A stretch of DNA of 64,000 nucleotides from Methanofollis liminatans DSM 4140 (GCF_000275865.1 NZ_CM001555.1:1137706-1201705); one strand, 5' to 3'. Positions 1 through 11,772 are shown, counted from the stretch's first letter. Notes: generated by a model from the letters alone, not told the origin. Translations and numbers: made by a program.

Positions 1-2
1 TC

Positions 3-575
3 ATTCAGATCCTCTCCATCGATCTCGGCTCAGACCTGCTTCCCGGCCTTGCGCTCGGGAGCGAGGCGCCCGAAGAGGATATCATGGACCGGCCCCCGGT
101 CGGGAAGAACGAGCGCATCCTCGATTGGGAGGTGTTCAAGCGCGGGTATTTCTTTCTGGGGGCGATCGAGGGGGCCGCAGCAATGGTCGCATTTCTCGGA
201 TTTTTGTTCCTTTCAGGATGGCAGTATGGAGATCTCTCCGTCACCGGCACCACGCTCCACCGGCAGGCGATGACCATGACGCTCCTCGGTGCGGTGAGTT
301 GCCAGCTCTTCAATGTGTGGACCCTGCGTTCATGGGATCATTCGTCGTTCCAGAGGGGAGCGTTCACGAACCGTCTCCTCATCATCGCCATCGCGATCGA
401 GATCCTCTGGGTCTATGCGCTTCTGAATGTGCAGGCCGTGCAGGTGATCTTCAATACGGCGCATGTGCCGGCTCAGTACCTCTGGATCCTCCTCCCGTTT
501 CCCATCCTGCTCTTTCTGAGCCATGAACTCTATAAGTATCTGAGACGGCCGAAAATGGTGAAAAGTGAATTTTAA
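3..575 (+). CDS. Cation-transporting P-type ATPase, C-terminal fragment (5' end outside window)
   Basis: This is the C-terminal end of a P-type ion pump; the frame enters from the window edge with no start codon. The first residues read IQILSIDLGSDLLPGLALG, the conserved membrane segment of the Cation_ATPase_C domain, followed by the usual EDIMDRPP loop. About four more hydrophobic helices and a basic tail follow. The phosphorylation and nucleotide-binding domains lie outside the window, so the transported ion cannot be named. It meets the next gene tail to tail, with the two stop codons sharing bases. The family call is firm; the substrate is unknown. Confidence 0.85.
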   Translation: MQILSIDLGSDLLPGLALGSEAPEEDIMDRPPVGKNERILDWEVFKRGYFFLGAIEGAAAMVAFLGFLFLSGWQYGDLSVTGTTLHRQAMTMTLLGAVSCQLFNVWTLRSWDHSSFQRGAFTNRLLIIAIAIEILWVYALLNVQAVQVIFNTAHVPAQYLWILLPFPILLFLSHELYKYLRRPKMVKSEF

Positions 576-1633
576 TGTTTTTCCTTCGCCCCGCCCTCAT
601 CGGCAAAGAGTTTGTCGACGCCGAGGAGGGTGTTGATCCAGCGCGTCTCGTCGCTGCACTGGACCATGATCAGGAGGATGAGCGTGATCGGGATCGCGAA
701 GATCATGCCGGAAATACCGAGGATCCATCCCCAGACGATAAGGGAAATGATGACGACCAGAGGGGGGAGATCAAACCGTCTCGATGCGATATAGGCGAAT
801 ATTGGATTTTCAACCAGGGCATTGAGAATGACGACGATGATCACCACTGCAACCGCTCCCCAGACGCCGTACTGCAGCCATGCAAAGAATATTGCAGGGA
901 TTGCAGCGATAAAGAGGCCGATATAGGGAATGAATGCGAGTATGAAGGTGAGAATGCCCCAGAGAGCGGCGGCATGGATCCCCATCGCCCAGAGTGAGAG
1001 ACCAAAGAGCGTGCCGTGGATCAGGTTCGCCTCGGTGCGCACGATCACGAACTCGATCATGAGGCTGCTCATCCTCTTGATGCCGAACCGCCCCTCCAGA
1101 TTCGCTCCCAGAATCTTTTCAAGCCGCTCAGGAAGTTTCGGCGCTTCGAGGAGGGCGAAACAGGTCGTGATCATGATGAAGAAGAGGTACAGTACACCGT
1201 TTCCTGCATTGAGCGCATAGGGCTCGATGATCGCCACAATGCTGCTGAGACTGATCGACGAGGGAGAGAGGGATGCCGGGTCGATGCCGATCTTATCGAG
1301 CAGAAGCAGCAGTTCTGAGAGTCTATCGTTCAACTCGGCCTGGTACATGGGAAGATCCTGGATCAGGACCTGGAAAGAGTGCATCGTCAGCATCAGCGTG
1401 CCGAGGATGACGCCGCCCGCGACAACAGTGATCACCCCGACGGCGATCCCGTCCGGGATGCCCTTTTTTCTCAGGAAATCCATTGTAGGCAGGGTCAGGA
1501 TCGTGAGTATAAGGGATATTACCAGGAGATTGACGATATATGCAGTGATCTGCATTCCGATGATGAGAATGAGCAGGATCGCTGCAGCCAGAAGATAGTT
1601 CCTGGTTTCCCGCATTTCATAGAGACGGATCAT
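572..1633 (-). CDS. AI-2E family transporter-like membrane protein (PerM/UPF0118)
   Basis: Predicted 353-residue multi-pass membrane protein of the AI-2E/PerM family. Members are described as exporters or antiporters, but the substrate here is unknown. Two hydrophobic helices occupy residues 13-50, a third about 62-84, a soluble stretch about 88-140, and the rest is membrane-embedded. The family signature around FIPYIG is at residues 234-239, followed by IAAIPAIFFAWLQYG. I chose the ATG giving MIRLYEMRETRN because the open frame upstream is Ala/Arg-rich, has no membrane character and crosses the promoter region of the divergent neighbour. An ATG six codons later is also possible. Confidence 0.85.
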   Translation of the reverse strand: MIRLYEMRETRNYLLAAAILLILIIGMQITAYIVNLLVISLILTILTLPTMDFLRKKGIPDGIAVGVITVVAGGVILGTLMLTMHSFQVLIQDLPMYQAELNDRLSELLLLLDKIGIDPASLSPSSISLSSIVAIIEPYALNAGNGVLYLFFIMITTCFALLEAPKLPERLEKILGANLEGRFGIKRMSSLMIEFVIVRTEANLIHGTLFGLSLWAMGIHAAALWGILTFILAFIPYIGLFIAAIPAIFFAWLQYGVWGAVAVVIIVVILNALVENPIFAYIASRRFDLPPLVVIISLIVWGWILGISGMIFAIPITLILLIMVQCSDETRWINTLLGVDKLFADEGGAKEKH

Positions 1634-1763
1634 AGGTTCGCATCCTGTTTTGAGAGTCGGCGTGGCAGCATAAGTTTTTTGGGGAGTGCGTTGCGCCGCC
1701 TCCATTTCTCCCCTTCGCCGGGGATGGGCTAATGAGAGAGTACCGTCATACAGGTGGAGGAGC
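1634..1763. promoter_or_regulatory. Divergent intergenic region between the AI-2E gene and the agmatine-degrading fusion
   Basis: This 130-base spacer must hold both promoters. On the minus strand an A-rich AAAAAACTTATG stretch (about 1668-1680) is the best TATA-like candidate for the AI-2E gene. GGTGGAGG at 1753-1760 is a strong Shine-Dalgarno sequence that fixes the plus-strand start. No operator palindrome was recognised. Confidence 0.4.
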
Positions 1764-3695
1764 ATGGATGATCGCAGCGTAACAATCGGGCTTGTCCAGA
1801 CAGCGGTCTCTGGCGATCCCGCACTGAACCTGGAGCGCACGCTTGCAGCGGCAGAGACGGCGGCAGCGCGGGGCGCCCGTATCATCTGCCTGCAGGAACT
1901 TTTCCGTTCCCCCTACTTCCCGCAGGCGGAGGGCGCCGATGCGGGCGGCTACGCCGAGACGATCCCGGGCGAGTCGACCGAGGCCTTTGCGGCCTTTGCT
2001 CGCCGGCACCATGTCGTCGTCATTGTCCCGGTCTTCGAGAGGGGGGAGGACGGGCGGTTCTCCAACGCCGCTGCCGTCATCAACTCAGACGGTTCTCTGA
2101 TGCCGCCGTACCGGAAGGTGCACGTCCCGTACGACCCGCTCTTCTACGAGAAGGAGTATTTCTACCCGGGCGACTGCTACCGGGTCTATGAGACAACCTA
2201 CGGCAGGATCGGCGTGCTGATCTGCTACGACCAGTGGTTCCCCGAAGCGGCGCGATCGCTCGCCCTCGACGGTGCCGAGATCATCTTTTACCCGACGGCC
2301 ATCGGGCGGATCCGCGGCATGGAAGACGCCGTCGAAGGGGACTGGCGCGAGGCCTGGGAGACCGTCCAGCGGGGGCATGCGATCGCCAACGGCGTCCATG
2401 TCGCCGCGGTGAACCGCGTCGGAGAGGAGGGCGAGATCCTCTTCTGGGGGAGTTCGTTCGTCTGCGACTCCTTCGGCACGGTCGTCGCCCGCGCCGGCGA
2501 GGGGGAGGAGGTGCTCGTCGCCGCAATCGATCTCTCGAAGAACCGGGAGGTCAGGGAGGGGTGGGGGTTCCTGCGCAACCGGCGACCCGAGACCTACGAC
2601 GCCCTCGTCCGTCCGACGGCAGCGTTTTCGGGGGGTTACCGCTGCCCTGCAGAACGCCGCCCTGACACCCCGAAGAAATGCGGCTATCATATGCCCGCCG
2701 AGTGGGAACCGCACGATGCGATCTGGCTCTCGTGGCCCCATGACCCTGACACCTTCCCTGATCTCGAGGCGGTGGAGGCGTCCTATCTCCGCATCGTGGC
2801 GGCGCTCCACCATGACGAGATCGTCAACCTGCTCGTCACCGACGAACCGATGCAGGGGCGGGTGACCGACCTCTTCACCGCCGCCGGCCTTGACCTCGCC
2901 CGGATCCGCTTCCACCGGGCCGACTATGCCGATGTCTGGTTCAGGGATTACGGCCCGGTATTCGTGGTGGACCGCGCCGGCGGCGCCCTTGCGATGGTCG
3001 ACTGGATCTTCAACGCCTGGGGGGGGAAGTACGAGGAACTGATGCGCGACTCGGGCATCCCCTCGACCCTGAACCACTGGCTGCACCTCCCCATCTTCTC
3101 CCCGGGGATCGTCCTGGAGGGGGGATCGATCGAGGTCAACGGGAAGGGGACGGTGATCACCACCCGCCAGTGCCTCCTGAACCCGAACCGGAACCCCGAC
3201 CTCTCGCAGGAGGAGATCGAGGGGCACCTGAAGGAGTACCTCGGGGCCTCCCACGTGATCTGGCTGAACCAGGGGATCGCCGGCGACGACACCGACGGCC
3301 ATATCGATGATGTCGCCAGATTCGTCGACGCGCGGACGGTCGTCTGCGTCGTCGAGGATGATACGGAGGACGAGAACTACGAGATCCTGCAGGAGAACCT
3401 GGAGATCCTGCGGTGCTCGACCGACCAGGACGGCAACCCCTTAACGATCGTCCAGGTTCCGATGCCCGACCGCGTCGGCGACGAAGAGGTGCGTCTGCCC
3501 GCGAGCTATACGAATTTCTACATCGGGAACAGGACGGTGCTCGTCCCGGTCTTCGGGGATGAGAATGACGAGCGGGCCCTCGCCATCCTGAAGGGGCTCT
3601 TCCCGGATCGAGACGTCGTCGGGATCGACTGCCGGGCGATGGTCTTTGGCCTGGGCACCATCCACTGCATCAGCCAGCAGCAGCCTTCGGTGTGA
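1764..3695 (+). CDS. Fused N-carbamoylputrescine amidase - agmatine deiminase
   Basis: One 643-residue protein carries two consecutive enzymes of agmatine-to-putrescine conversion in reverse order. Residues 1 to about 290 are a nitrilase-fold amidase (AguB type) with the expected Glu45 (CLQELF), Lys118 (PPYRKVH) and Cys154 (LICYDQWFP). It would hydrolyse N-carbamoylputrescine to putrescine, CO2 and ammonia. Residues from about 300 are a porphyromonas-type agmatine deiminase (AguA): MPAEWEPHDAIWLSWPHD at the front, RDYGPVF, GDDTDGHID, and the catalytic Cys635 in TIHCISQQQ near the end. Each half has near full family length, so this is a true fusion and not a remnant. The start is set by GGTGGAGG four bases upstream. 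Intermediate channelling is inference. Confidence 0.9.
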   Translation: MDDRSVTIGLVQTAVSGDPALNLERTLAAAETAAARGARIICLQELFRSPYFPQAEGADAGGYAETIPGESTEAFAAFARRHHVVVIVPVFERGEDGRFSNAAAVINSDGSLMPPYRKVHVPYDPLFYEKEYFYPGDCYRVYETTYGRIGVLICYDQWFPEAARSLALDGAEIIFYPTAIGRIRGMEDAVEGDWREAWETVQRGHAIANGVHVAAVNRVGEEGEILFWGSSFVCDSFGTVVARAGEGEEVLVAAIDLSKNREVREGWGFLRNRRPETYDALVRPTAAFSGGYRCPAERRPDTPKKCGYHMPAEWEPHDAIWLSWPHDPDTFPDLEAVEASYLRIVAALHHDEIVNLLVTDEPMQGRVTDLFTAAGLDLARIRFHRADYADVWFRDYGPVFVVDRAGGALAMVDWIFNAWGGKYEELMRDSGIPSTLNHWLHLPIFSPGIVLEGGSIEVNGKGTVITTRQCLLNPNRNPDLSQEEIEGHLKEYLGASHVIWLNQGIAGDDTDGHIDDVARFVDARTVVCVVEDDTEDENYEILQENLEILRCSTDQDGNPLTIVQVPMPDRVGDEEVRLPASYTNFYIGNRTVLVPVFGDENDERALAILKGLFPDRDVVGIDCRAMVFGLGTIHCISQQQPSV

Positions 3696-3796
3696 GGGTG
3701 GGGGCGGTTCGGCTGCCTCTTTCAGGGGAAATCTCGCGCAAACCCCGGCGTGTTGCCCGGGGGCAGAGGCTCCCTGTGAGGTATCCGGGGAAAATC

Positions 3797-3873
3797 TCAC
3801 GCGAAGCCGCGAAGGCCGCGAAGAAACGAAGTCCTGATCACACCTTCGCGTCTTTTCGCGTCTTCGCGTGAGG
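3797..3873. repeat. Imperfect inverted repeat of the CTCACGCGAAG type
   Basis: The left arm (3797-3822, CTCACGCGAAG then CGCGAAG repeats) and the right arm (3844-3872, CTTCGCG repeats then CTTCGCGTGAG) form a long imperfect hairpin built of short GCGAAG periods. It sits in the convergent spacer between the agmatine fusion and uvrB. A second copy is at 29459-29505 and a half copy near 35425-35450. The preceding 100 bases contain CCCGGGGGCAGAGG, which resembles a scrap of the larger dispersed repeat family. It may act as a terminator or be a mobile palindrome; neither is proven. Confidence 0.6.
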
Positions 3874-3925
3874 AATGGAAAAGCAGGCACACCGGTCTCA
3901 GGGGATATGCAAACGATACCCCTCT

Positions 3926-5856
<1,931 letters not shown>

Positions 5857-5860
<4 letters not shown>

Positions 5861-7407
5861 GCCGTCATCGCCTTCCCGCGCAGGAGCCTGTTGTAGGTGA
5901 TCGCAAAGCGGTGGGCCTCGTTCCTGATCTCCTGCACGAAGAGGGAGGCCTTCTCGTCCCGCCCGACCGGGATCGGGTGCGGGAAGCCCGGCACATAGAT
6001 CTCCTCCTCGCGCTTTGCGATCGAGATCACCGGGATCCGCACGTCGATCTCTTTGAGCACGTCCAGAGCCGCCGAGAGCTGCCCCTTCCCGCCGTCGACG
6101 ATCACCAGGTCGGGGTAGGGCCCGCCTTCCTCTTTGAGCCGTTTGTACCGGCGGCCGACCACCTCGGCGATCGCCGCGAAGTCGTCGACGCCCTCCACGC
6201 TCCTGATCCGGAACCGCCGGTAGTTCCGCCTGTCAGGTTTCCCGCCCCTGAACATCACCATCGATCCGACCATGGCGGTGCCCGAGAGGTGGGAGATGTC
6301 GAAGCACTCGATCACGTCGGGGGGTTCGGGGAGGTGGAGGGCCCGCTGCAGGGCCTCGATCTTCATGCGGTCGCCGAAGAAGGTGAGTTCTATGTTCTTC
6401 GCCGCCAGGTCGAGGAGTTTTTTCTTGTCGCCGCGCTGCGGGACGGTGACGGCGACCCGCGACCCCCGCCGTTCGGTGAGATATTCGGCCACCGCCTCGC
6501 CCACCTCTTCAGGAAGGACCACCTCCTTCGGGGGCTCGTGCTCGCCGTAGTACTGCACGAGAAACTCCTCGAAGAATCCGTCCGACACCTCGAAGACGAA
6601 CTCTTGTTTCTCGGCGAGCGTCCCCTTCACCACGGAGAAGATCATCAGGTAGACGTTCCCGTCCTTTGCCATATAGGTGATGATGTCCTCGTTGTGCTCG
6701 GGCCTCCGCACGATCTGCTGCCGGTCCGGGAGGTGCTCGATGGCGGCGATCTCGTCCCTGAGTTCGAGCGCCTGTTCGAACCTGAGGTTTCTGGCGTGCT
6801 CATCCATCTCCTCCCTGAGGGCGGCGGCGAGCTCCTTCGCCTGCCCTTTCAGCACGGCCCGCGCCCTTCTGACCCGTTCGGCATAGGCAGCCTCGCCGAT
6901 CGCCCCGGCGCACGGGGCCGAGCACGTCCCGAGGTGCGACCGCAGGCAGGGCCGTTTCGGGATCCGCCGGCAGGAGCGGAGGCCGAAACTCTTTTTTACG
7001 ACTGAAAGCACATAGTCGCGCTCTTTTGCCGAGACGAACGGCCCAAAGAACTCCCCGCCGCCTCCTGCCTTCCTGGCGATCCCGATCCGCGGGTAGGGGC
7101 CGGCGCTCAGGTGGATGTAGGCGTAACTCTTCGAGTCCTTCAGGTCGATGTTGTACTTCGGCTGGTGCCGTTTGATCAGGGCGTTCTCCAGGATCAGGGC
7201 CTCGGCTTCTGAGGCGGTGACGATGTAGTCGGCGGCGGCGAGGACGGCGATGAGGCGAAGGGTCTTTGGGTCGTGGTCCTGCTTCTGGAAGTAGCTGGAG
7301 ACCCTTTTTTTCAGGTTTTTCGCCTTGCCGACATAGATCACCGCGCCGGCGGCGTCCCGGTAGATGTAGCAGCCCGGCGCTTCAGGAAAGACGGAGTAGT
7401 CGATCAT
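5857..7407 (-). CDS. uvrC: UvrABC system protein C (excinuclease), lacking the C-terminal HhH domain
   Basis: Dual-incision nuclease of excision repair. The N-terminal GIY-YIG domain (residues about 12-90) shows GCYIYRD and VIYVGKAKNLKKRV and makes the 3' cut. The UVR motif (FEQALELRDEI) lies near residue 210. The RNase H-like C-terminal nuclease shows CFDISHLSG, VIVDGGKGQL and RNEAHRFAITYNR. The protein ends right after this motif, at LLRGKAMTA, with 516 residues. Bacterial UvrC (about 600 residues) continues into a tandem helix-hairpin-helix DNA-binding domain, which is absent here. The end is genuine because uvrB starts inside the last codons. It follows uvrA after a 4-base gap. Confidence 0.96.
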
Positions 7408-7411
7408 CGCA

Positions 7412-10288
7412 TCATTTGATGGGTTTTTTCACCTCGCCGCCGCTGTCTGCCACCGCATAGGCGAGTACTGCCGGCGCCGCTCCCTGCTGTTCGAGCAGGG
7501 GGCGGAGGAATTGGCCGGTGTAACTCTTCTCGACTGCCGCCACCTCTTCGGGCGTGCCGGTGGCGATCACCTCGCCCCCGGCGTCCCCGCCCTCGGGGCC
7601 GAGGTCGATGATGTGGTCTGCCGACTTGATGATATCGAGGTTGTGCTCGATCACCACGACGGTGTTCCCCTTCGCCACCAGGTCGTCGAGGACACCGATC
7701 AACTTTTTCACGTCGTGGAAGTGGAGGCCGGTCGTCGGTTCGTCGAGGAGATAGACCGTCCTCCCGGTCGCCCGTTTGGCGAGTTCGCGCGTCAACTTGA
7801 TCCGCTGCGCCTCGCCGCCCGAGAGGGTGGTGGAACTCTGGCCGAGTTTGATGTAGTCGAGCCCGACCCGCGAGAGGGTCTCGAGTTTGCTCCTGATCGA
7901 CGGGATGCTGGCGAAGAGGTCGTTCGCCTCCTCCACCGTCATATCAAGGACGTCGGCGATGGACTTCCCGCGGTATTTCACCTCGAGCGTCTCGGCGTTG
8001 AACCGTTTCCCCTTGCACTCGTCGCACTCCACGTAGACATCGGGGAGGAAGTTCATCTCGATCTTGATGACGCCGTCGCCCTGGCAGGCCTCGCACCGCC
8101 CGCCCTTGACGTTGAAGGAGAACCGGCCCGGTTTGTAGCCGCGCACCTTCGCCTCCTTCGTCTCGGCGAAGACCTTCCTGATCTCGTCGAAGACCTTGGT
8201 GTAGGTGGCAGGGTTCGAGCGGGGCGTCCGGCCGATCGGGCTCTGGTCGATGACGATCACCTTGTCCACCGGTGTGTCGAAGGTGAGGGTATCGTGGGCA
8301 CCGGGCGTCGTCCGTGAACCGTAGATCTCCCCGGACATCGCCTGGTACAGGGTGTCGTAGATCAGGGTGGACTTGCCCGAGCCCGAGACGCCGGTGACGA
8401 CGGCAAACGTCCCGATCGGGATCGCGATGTCGATGCCCTTGAGGTTGTTCTCCCGGCAGCCGGTGATCCTGATGTAGTTCTCTGACTGCCGCCGCTGTTC
8501 TGGCACCGGGATCGAGAGGGCGCCAGAGAGGTAGCGCCCGGTGATCGAGGCGGGGTTCTCCGCCACCTCGTCGGGCGTCCCTTCGGCGACGACGTGCCCC
8601 CCGTGGACGCCTGCCCCCGGGCCGATGTCCACTACGTGGTCGGCCGCCCTGATCGTCTCCTCGTCGTGCTCGACGACGATGAGGGTGTTGCCGAGGTCGC
8701 GAAGTTTTATGAGCGTCTCGATGAGCCGCTGGTTGTCGCGCTGGTGCAGCCCGATGGAGGGCTCGTCCAGGACGTAGAGCACCCCGGTGAGGTTCGAGCC
8801 GATCTGGGTGGCGAGCCTGATCCTCTGGGCTTCGCCGCCCGATAGGGTGCCGGCGCCCCGCGAGAGCGTCAGGTAACCGAGCCCGACCTCTTCCAGGAAG
8901 GCGAGGCGCGCTCTGATCTCCTTGAGCACCTGCCTGGCGATCCCGGCCTCCTTCTCGGTGAGGTTGAGGTCCGCGAAGAAGCGGATCGCCCTGGAGACCG
9001 GGAGGTCGGTCACCTCGACGATGTTCTTCCCGCCGACCCGCACGGCAAGCACCTTCTCCTTCAGCCGTTTTCCGCCGCATTTCGGGCAGGGCGAGACGCG
9101 CATGAACTTCTCGAGTTCCTGCCGGCGGTAATCGGACTGGGTCTGGTGGTAGAGGCGGTCGGCCTGCGGGAGGAGCCCCTCCCACGTCCCGGTGTGCGAC
9201 CAGCTCGCGTCGCCACCCTTCGACTCCATCGAGAACCTGATCCGCTCGGTCGAGCCGAACATCAGGGCATGGTACTGCCCGGGGGTGAGGTCGCGGATCG
9301 GGGTCAAGATCGAGAACCCGTAGTGGCGGGCGACGGCGCCCAGGAACTGCGCCCGGTATCCGTCGACGAAGTTGCGGTACAGGGCGACGGCACCGTCGGC
9401 GATGCTCTTGCTCTTATCCGGGATGATCAGGTCAGGGTCGAACTCCATTTTTATCCCGAGGCCGTTGCACTCCTCGCAGGCGCCGAAGGGCGAGTTGAAG
9501 GAGAACATCCTGGGCTGGAGCTCCTCGAAGGAGAGGCCGCAGACCGGGCAGGCCATCGTGGCCGACCAGGTCTGCTCACGCCCGTCCTCGCCGACGGCGA
9601 TGACGAGTCCGCCCGACTTTCCGAGCGCCGCCTCCACCGCTTCGACGAGGCGGGAGTGCTCGGCCGGGTCGAGGCGGTCGATGACGATCTCGATGTCGTG
9701 CTTGACATAGCGTTCGAGGGGGTGCTCCTCATCGGTCCGGACGATTGCGCCGTCCAGGCGGACGCGGGTGTAGCCGTCGGCGTCCAGATCCTTGAGGAGC
9801 TGCCCGTAGGTCCCCTTCTTCTGGCGGACGATCGGGGCGAGGACCGTCACCTGACCTGAGAACGAAGCGGCGATCGAGGCGGCGATCGCCTCGGGCGACC
9901 TGGACTCGATCCGGGTGCCGTGCTCGGGGCAGTACGGGACCCCGATGCGGGCGTAGAGGAGCCTGAGGTAGTCGTAGATCTCGGTGGCTGTCCCGACCGT
10001 GCTCCGCGGGTTCTTCGAGGTCGTCTTCTGCTCGATGGAGATGGCGGGAGAGAGCCCCTCGATCGAGTCGACGTCGGGCTTTTTCATCAGGCCGAGAAAC
10101 TGCCTCGCATAGGCTGAGAGCGATTCCACGTAGCGCCGCTGCCCCTCGGCGTAGATGGTGTCGAAGGCGAGGGTCGACTTCCCGGATCCGGAAACGCCGG
10201 TGAAGACGATGAGTCTGTCCCTCGGGAGTTCGACCGTGATGTCCCTGAGGTTGTGCTCCCGGGCACCTTTGATCACGAGGTTTTTCAT
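7412..10288 (-). CDS. uvrA: UvrABC system protein A (damage-recognition ATPase)
   Basis: DNA damage sensor of excision repair, 958 residues, with two ABC ATPase modules. The first Walker A is GVSGSGKST at residues 31-39; a second GVSGSGKST lies in the C-terminal half. Signatures [12 protein letters not shown] and [12 protein letters not shown] are both present. Zinc-binding cysteine groups include CPVCG...[14 protein letters not shown] and CEACQGDG...[10 protein letters not shown] chose the ATG giving [14 protein letters not shown], the conserved family start; the open frame upstream is not conserved. It is the promoter-proximal gene of the uvrACB operon. The last 30 residues are an unremarkable low-complexity tail. 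Confidence 0.97.
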   Translation of the reverse strand: MKNLVIKGAREHNLRDITVELPRDRLIVFTGVSGSGKSTLAFDTIYAEGQRRYVESLSAYARQFLGLMKKPDVDSIEGLSPAISIEQKTTSKNPRSTVGTATEIYDYLRLLYARIGVPYCPEHGTRIESRSPEAIAASIAASFSGQVTVLAPIVRQKKGTYGQLLKDLDADGYTRVRLDGAIVRTDEEHPLERYVKHDIEIVIDRLDPAEHSRLVEAVEAALGKSGGLVIAVGEDGREQTWSATMACPVCGLSFEELQPRMFSFNSPFGACEECNGLGIKMEFDPDLIIPDKSKSIADGAVALYRNFVDGYRAQFLGAVARHYGFSILTPIRDLTPGQYHALMFGSTERIRFSMESKGGDASWSHTGTWEGLLPQADRLYHQTQSDYRRQELEKFMRVSPCPKCGGKRLKEKVLAVRVGGKNIVEVTDLPVSRAIRFFADLNLTEKEAGIARQVLKEIRARLAFLEEVGLGYLTLSRGAGTLSGGEAQRIRLATQIGSNLTGVLYVLDEPSIGLHQRDNQRLIETLIKLRDLGNTLIVVEHDEETIRAADHVVDIGPGAGVHGGHVVAEGTPDEVAENPASITGRYLSGALSIPVPEQRRQSENYIRITGCRENNLKGIDIAIPIGTFAVVTGVSGSGKSTLIYDTLYQAMSGEIYGSRTTPGAHDTLTFDTPVDKVIVIDQSPIGRTPRSNPATYTKVFDEIRKVFAETKEAKVRGYKPGRFSFNVKGGRCEACQGDGVIKIEMNFLPDVYVECDECKGKRFNAETLEVKYRGKSIADVLDMTVEEANDLFASIPSIRSKLETLSRVGLDYIKLGQSSTTLSGGEAQRIKLTRELAKRATGRTVYLLDEPTTGLHFHDVKKLIGVLDDLVAKGNTVVVIEHNLDIIKSADHIIDLGPEGGDAGGEVIATGTPEEVAAVEKSYTGQFLRPLLEQQGAAPAVLAYAVADSGGEVKKPIK

Positions 10289-10450
10289 CCTGCATGATCC
10301 TCTGTCGCCGCCCCTAATATGCCTGCGGACCGTGGCATGAAAGTGTTCGGCTGTGAGGGGCGGCGGCATTTTTTCGTTCGGCGGTACCGTGGACCACGCT
10401 CCTGGTCCCGCCCTATCTTTAATTCAGGTGCGGCCCAACAGGACTGATAT
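10289..10450. promoter_or_regulatory. Divergent promoter region, uvrA versus the 60-residue protein gene
   Basis: On the minus strand GCATATTAGG (about 10313-10322) is a TATA candidate for uvrA, some 25-30 bases before its ATG. On the plus strand ATCTTTAATTC (about 10413-10423) lies 28 bases before the next ATG, which would give an almost leaderless message. No further element was recognised. Confidence 0.4.
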
Positions 10451-10633
10451 ATGGCAGATGACCGGGAGAAGGAATGTGCGGTCTGCGGGGCGCCTGCGAT
10501 CGGGACACAGGTGATGGGCTGCTGTGCCGCAGAGGTCTGCGCCGTCCACGCCCACCCGTCCCTCCTTGCCCTTGCGCCGGGCGAAAGCCGGGCAGAGGGG
10601 GACTGCTACTTCTGGAGGTACCCGGCGAAATGA
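10451..10633 (+). CDS. Small Cys/His-rich protein, 60 residues, function unknown
   Basis: Short protein with CAVCGAP near the N-terminus, GCCAAEVCAVHAHP in the middle and one late Cys, enough for one zinc or iron-sulfur site; no family was recognised. It has a TATA-like element at a leaderless distance. Its stop codon overlaps the ATG of the following DNA glycosylase gene (ATGA), which argues that it is a real coupled gene. The overlap suggests a partner or accessory role for the glycosylase, but that is inference. Confidence 0.6.
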   Translation: MADDREKECAVCGAPAIGTQVMGCCAAEVCAVHAHPSLLALAPGESRAEGDCYFWRYPAK

Positions 10634-11127
10634 GCGGCGGGATCTCGCCGGTCGCGGGCGAGGCCCCGACCATACTGATCCTGGGAAGTTACCCGAGTCT
10701 CCTCTCTCTGCAGGCCGGCGAGTACTATGCAAACCCGAGAAATGCCTTCTGGCGGGTGATGGCGACAATCTTTGGCGTTCCCGCGCACCTCCCCTATGGC
10801 GAGCGCACCGCCGCCCTGACTGCCCGCGGCGTCGCCCTCTGGGATGTCCTTTGGGGATGCCGGCGGCAGGGGAGCAGCGACGCCTCCATCAGGGACGGCA
10901 GGGCAAACGACATCCCGGGCTTTCTGCGGGAGCACCCCACGGTCAGGACCGTCGCCCTGAACGGGCGGGCCGCGGAGACCTGGCTGCGACGGGTTCACCC
11001 CGGCCTCTGGAACTTCCCGGGCGTAGCCGTTGTCGTCCTCCCGTCCACGAGCCCGGCGCACGCACGCCTCAGTCTGGAAGAAAAAATTCACATCTGGCGC
11101 GAGGCGCTCGCCCCCGGGAAAGATTGA
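10630..11127 (+). CDS. Hypoxanthine/deoxyinosine-DNA glycosylase-like protein (UDG superfamily, family 6 type)
   Basis: Base-excision repair enzyme of the uracil-DNA glycosylase fold, 165 residues. Family features are LGSYPS at residues 18-23, YYANPRNAFW at 32-41, WDVLWGC with polar residues, and the substrate-loop motif LPSTSPAHA at 137-145. This combination matches the HDG group described from Methanosarcina, which removes hypoxanthine (deaminated adenine). A Mug-type activity on other mismatches is the alternative. It lies next to the uvrACB operon but is transcribed away from it, so the association is only positional. Confidence 0.8.
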   Translation: MSGGISPVAGEAPTILILGSYPSLLSLQAGEYYANPRNAFWRVMATIFGVPAHLPYGERTAALTARGVALWDVLWGCRRQGSSDASIRDGRANDIPGFLREHPTVRTVALNGRAAETWLRRVHPGLWNFPGVAVVVLPSTSPAHARLSLEEKIHIWREALAPGKD

Positions 11128-11160
11128 TGTGCCGGCACACCCCCTGAAGGGTGATCTGCA

Positions 11161-11754
11161 ATGGACCGGAGGGGCTACCTGCTTGCCGCCTGCATGGCGG
11201 CGCTCTTTGTCGGCGTCTCGACAGCGGCCGTCCTGCGCGGCGGCGCACCCCTCGCCCTCGCCGTCCGCCTCTTCGCCCTCAACGGTTTTGTGGCCCTCGC
11301 CATCGCTGCCTGCATGTCGCCGTTTCTCCGGGAGATCCGGCAGGTCTTCGGCCGCCCGTTCATCATTGTCCACCATCTCTTCGCCGCCTTCGGGCTGACC
11401 GCGATCCTCCTCCACCCGGTGGCGGCGGCAGTGCGGGCTGGCAGCCTCTCCGTCTTCATCCCGGTCTTCTCCTCACTCCAGGCGTTCCTGGCCCTGGGCG
11501 GGCGCGTTGCGTTTTACCTGATCCTGATCGCGGTGGCTGCGGCCGTTCTCAGGAACCGGTACCCCGCCGTATGGCGGCCTTTTCACATGCTCATGTACGC
11601 TGCCCTCGCCCTCGCCATCGTCCATGCCACGCTCATCGGGAGCGACCTCGTCAACCCCGCGGTCAGGGGGATCCTGTACGCCATCTTCGTCGTGGTGGTG
11701 GCGGCCCTGCTCCTGAAGCGGCGGCAGCGCTACCTGAAGGGGGCGGGGAAATAA
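11161..11754 (+). CDS. Ferric reductase-like transmembrane haem protein
   Basis: 197-residue membrane protein with six predicted helices and no soluble flavin domain. Histidines fall in two pairs with the bis-haem spacing of the ferric reductase/NADPH oxidase membrane domain: His71/His72 with His85 on one helix, and His142 with His155 on another. Both pairs are 13 residues apart (His71-His85 is 14). That pattern, with the hydrophobic profile, supports binding of two haems b. The tail KRRQRYLK is cytoplasmic-like. No electron donor gene is adjacent. Methanomicrobiales are usually considered to lack respiratory cytochromes, so haem loading needs confirmation. Confidence 0.65.
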   Translation: MDRRGYLLAACMAALFVGVSTAAVLRGGAPLALAVRLFALNGFVALAIAACMSPFLREIRQVFGRPFIIVHHLFAAFGLTAILLHPVAAAVRAGSLSVFIPVFSSLQAFLALGGRVAFYLILIAVAAAVLRNRYPAVWRPFHMLMYAALALAIVHATLIGSDLVNPAVRGILYAIFVVVVAALLLKRRQRYLKGAGK

Positions 11755-11772
11755 AACCCGCCGCGAAGGGAT

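Noticed and set aside
2085-3302. A 405-residue antisense frame over the agmatine fusion
   Set aside because: Shadow of GC-rich coding sequence, no motif and no start signal.
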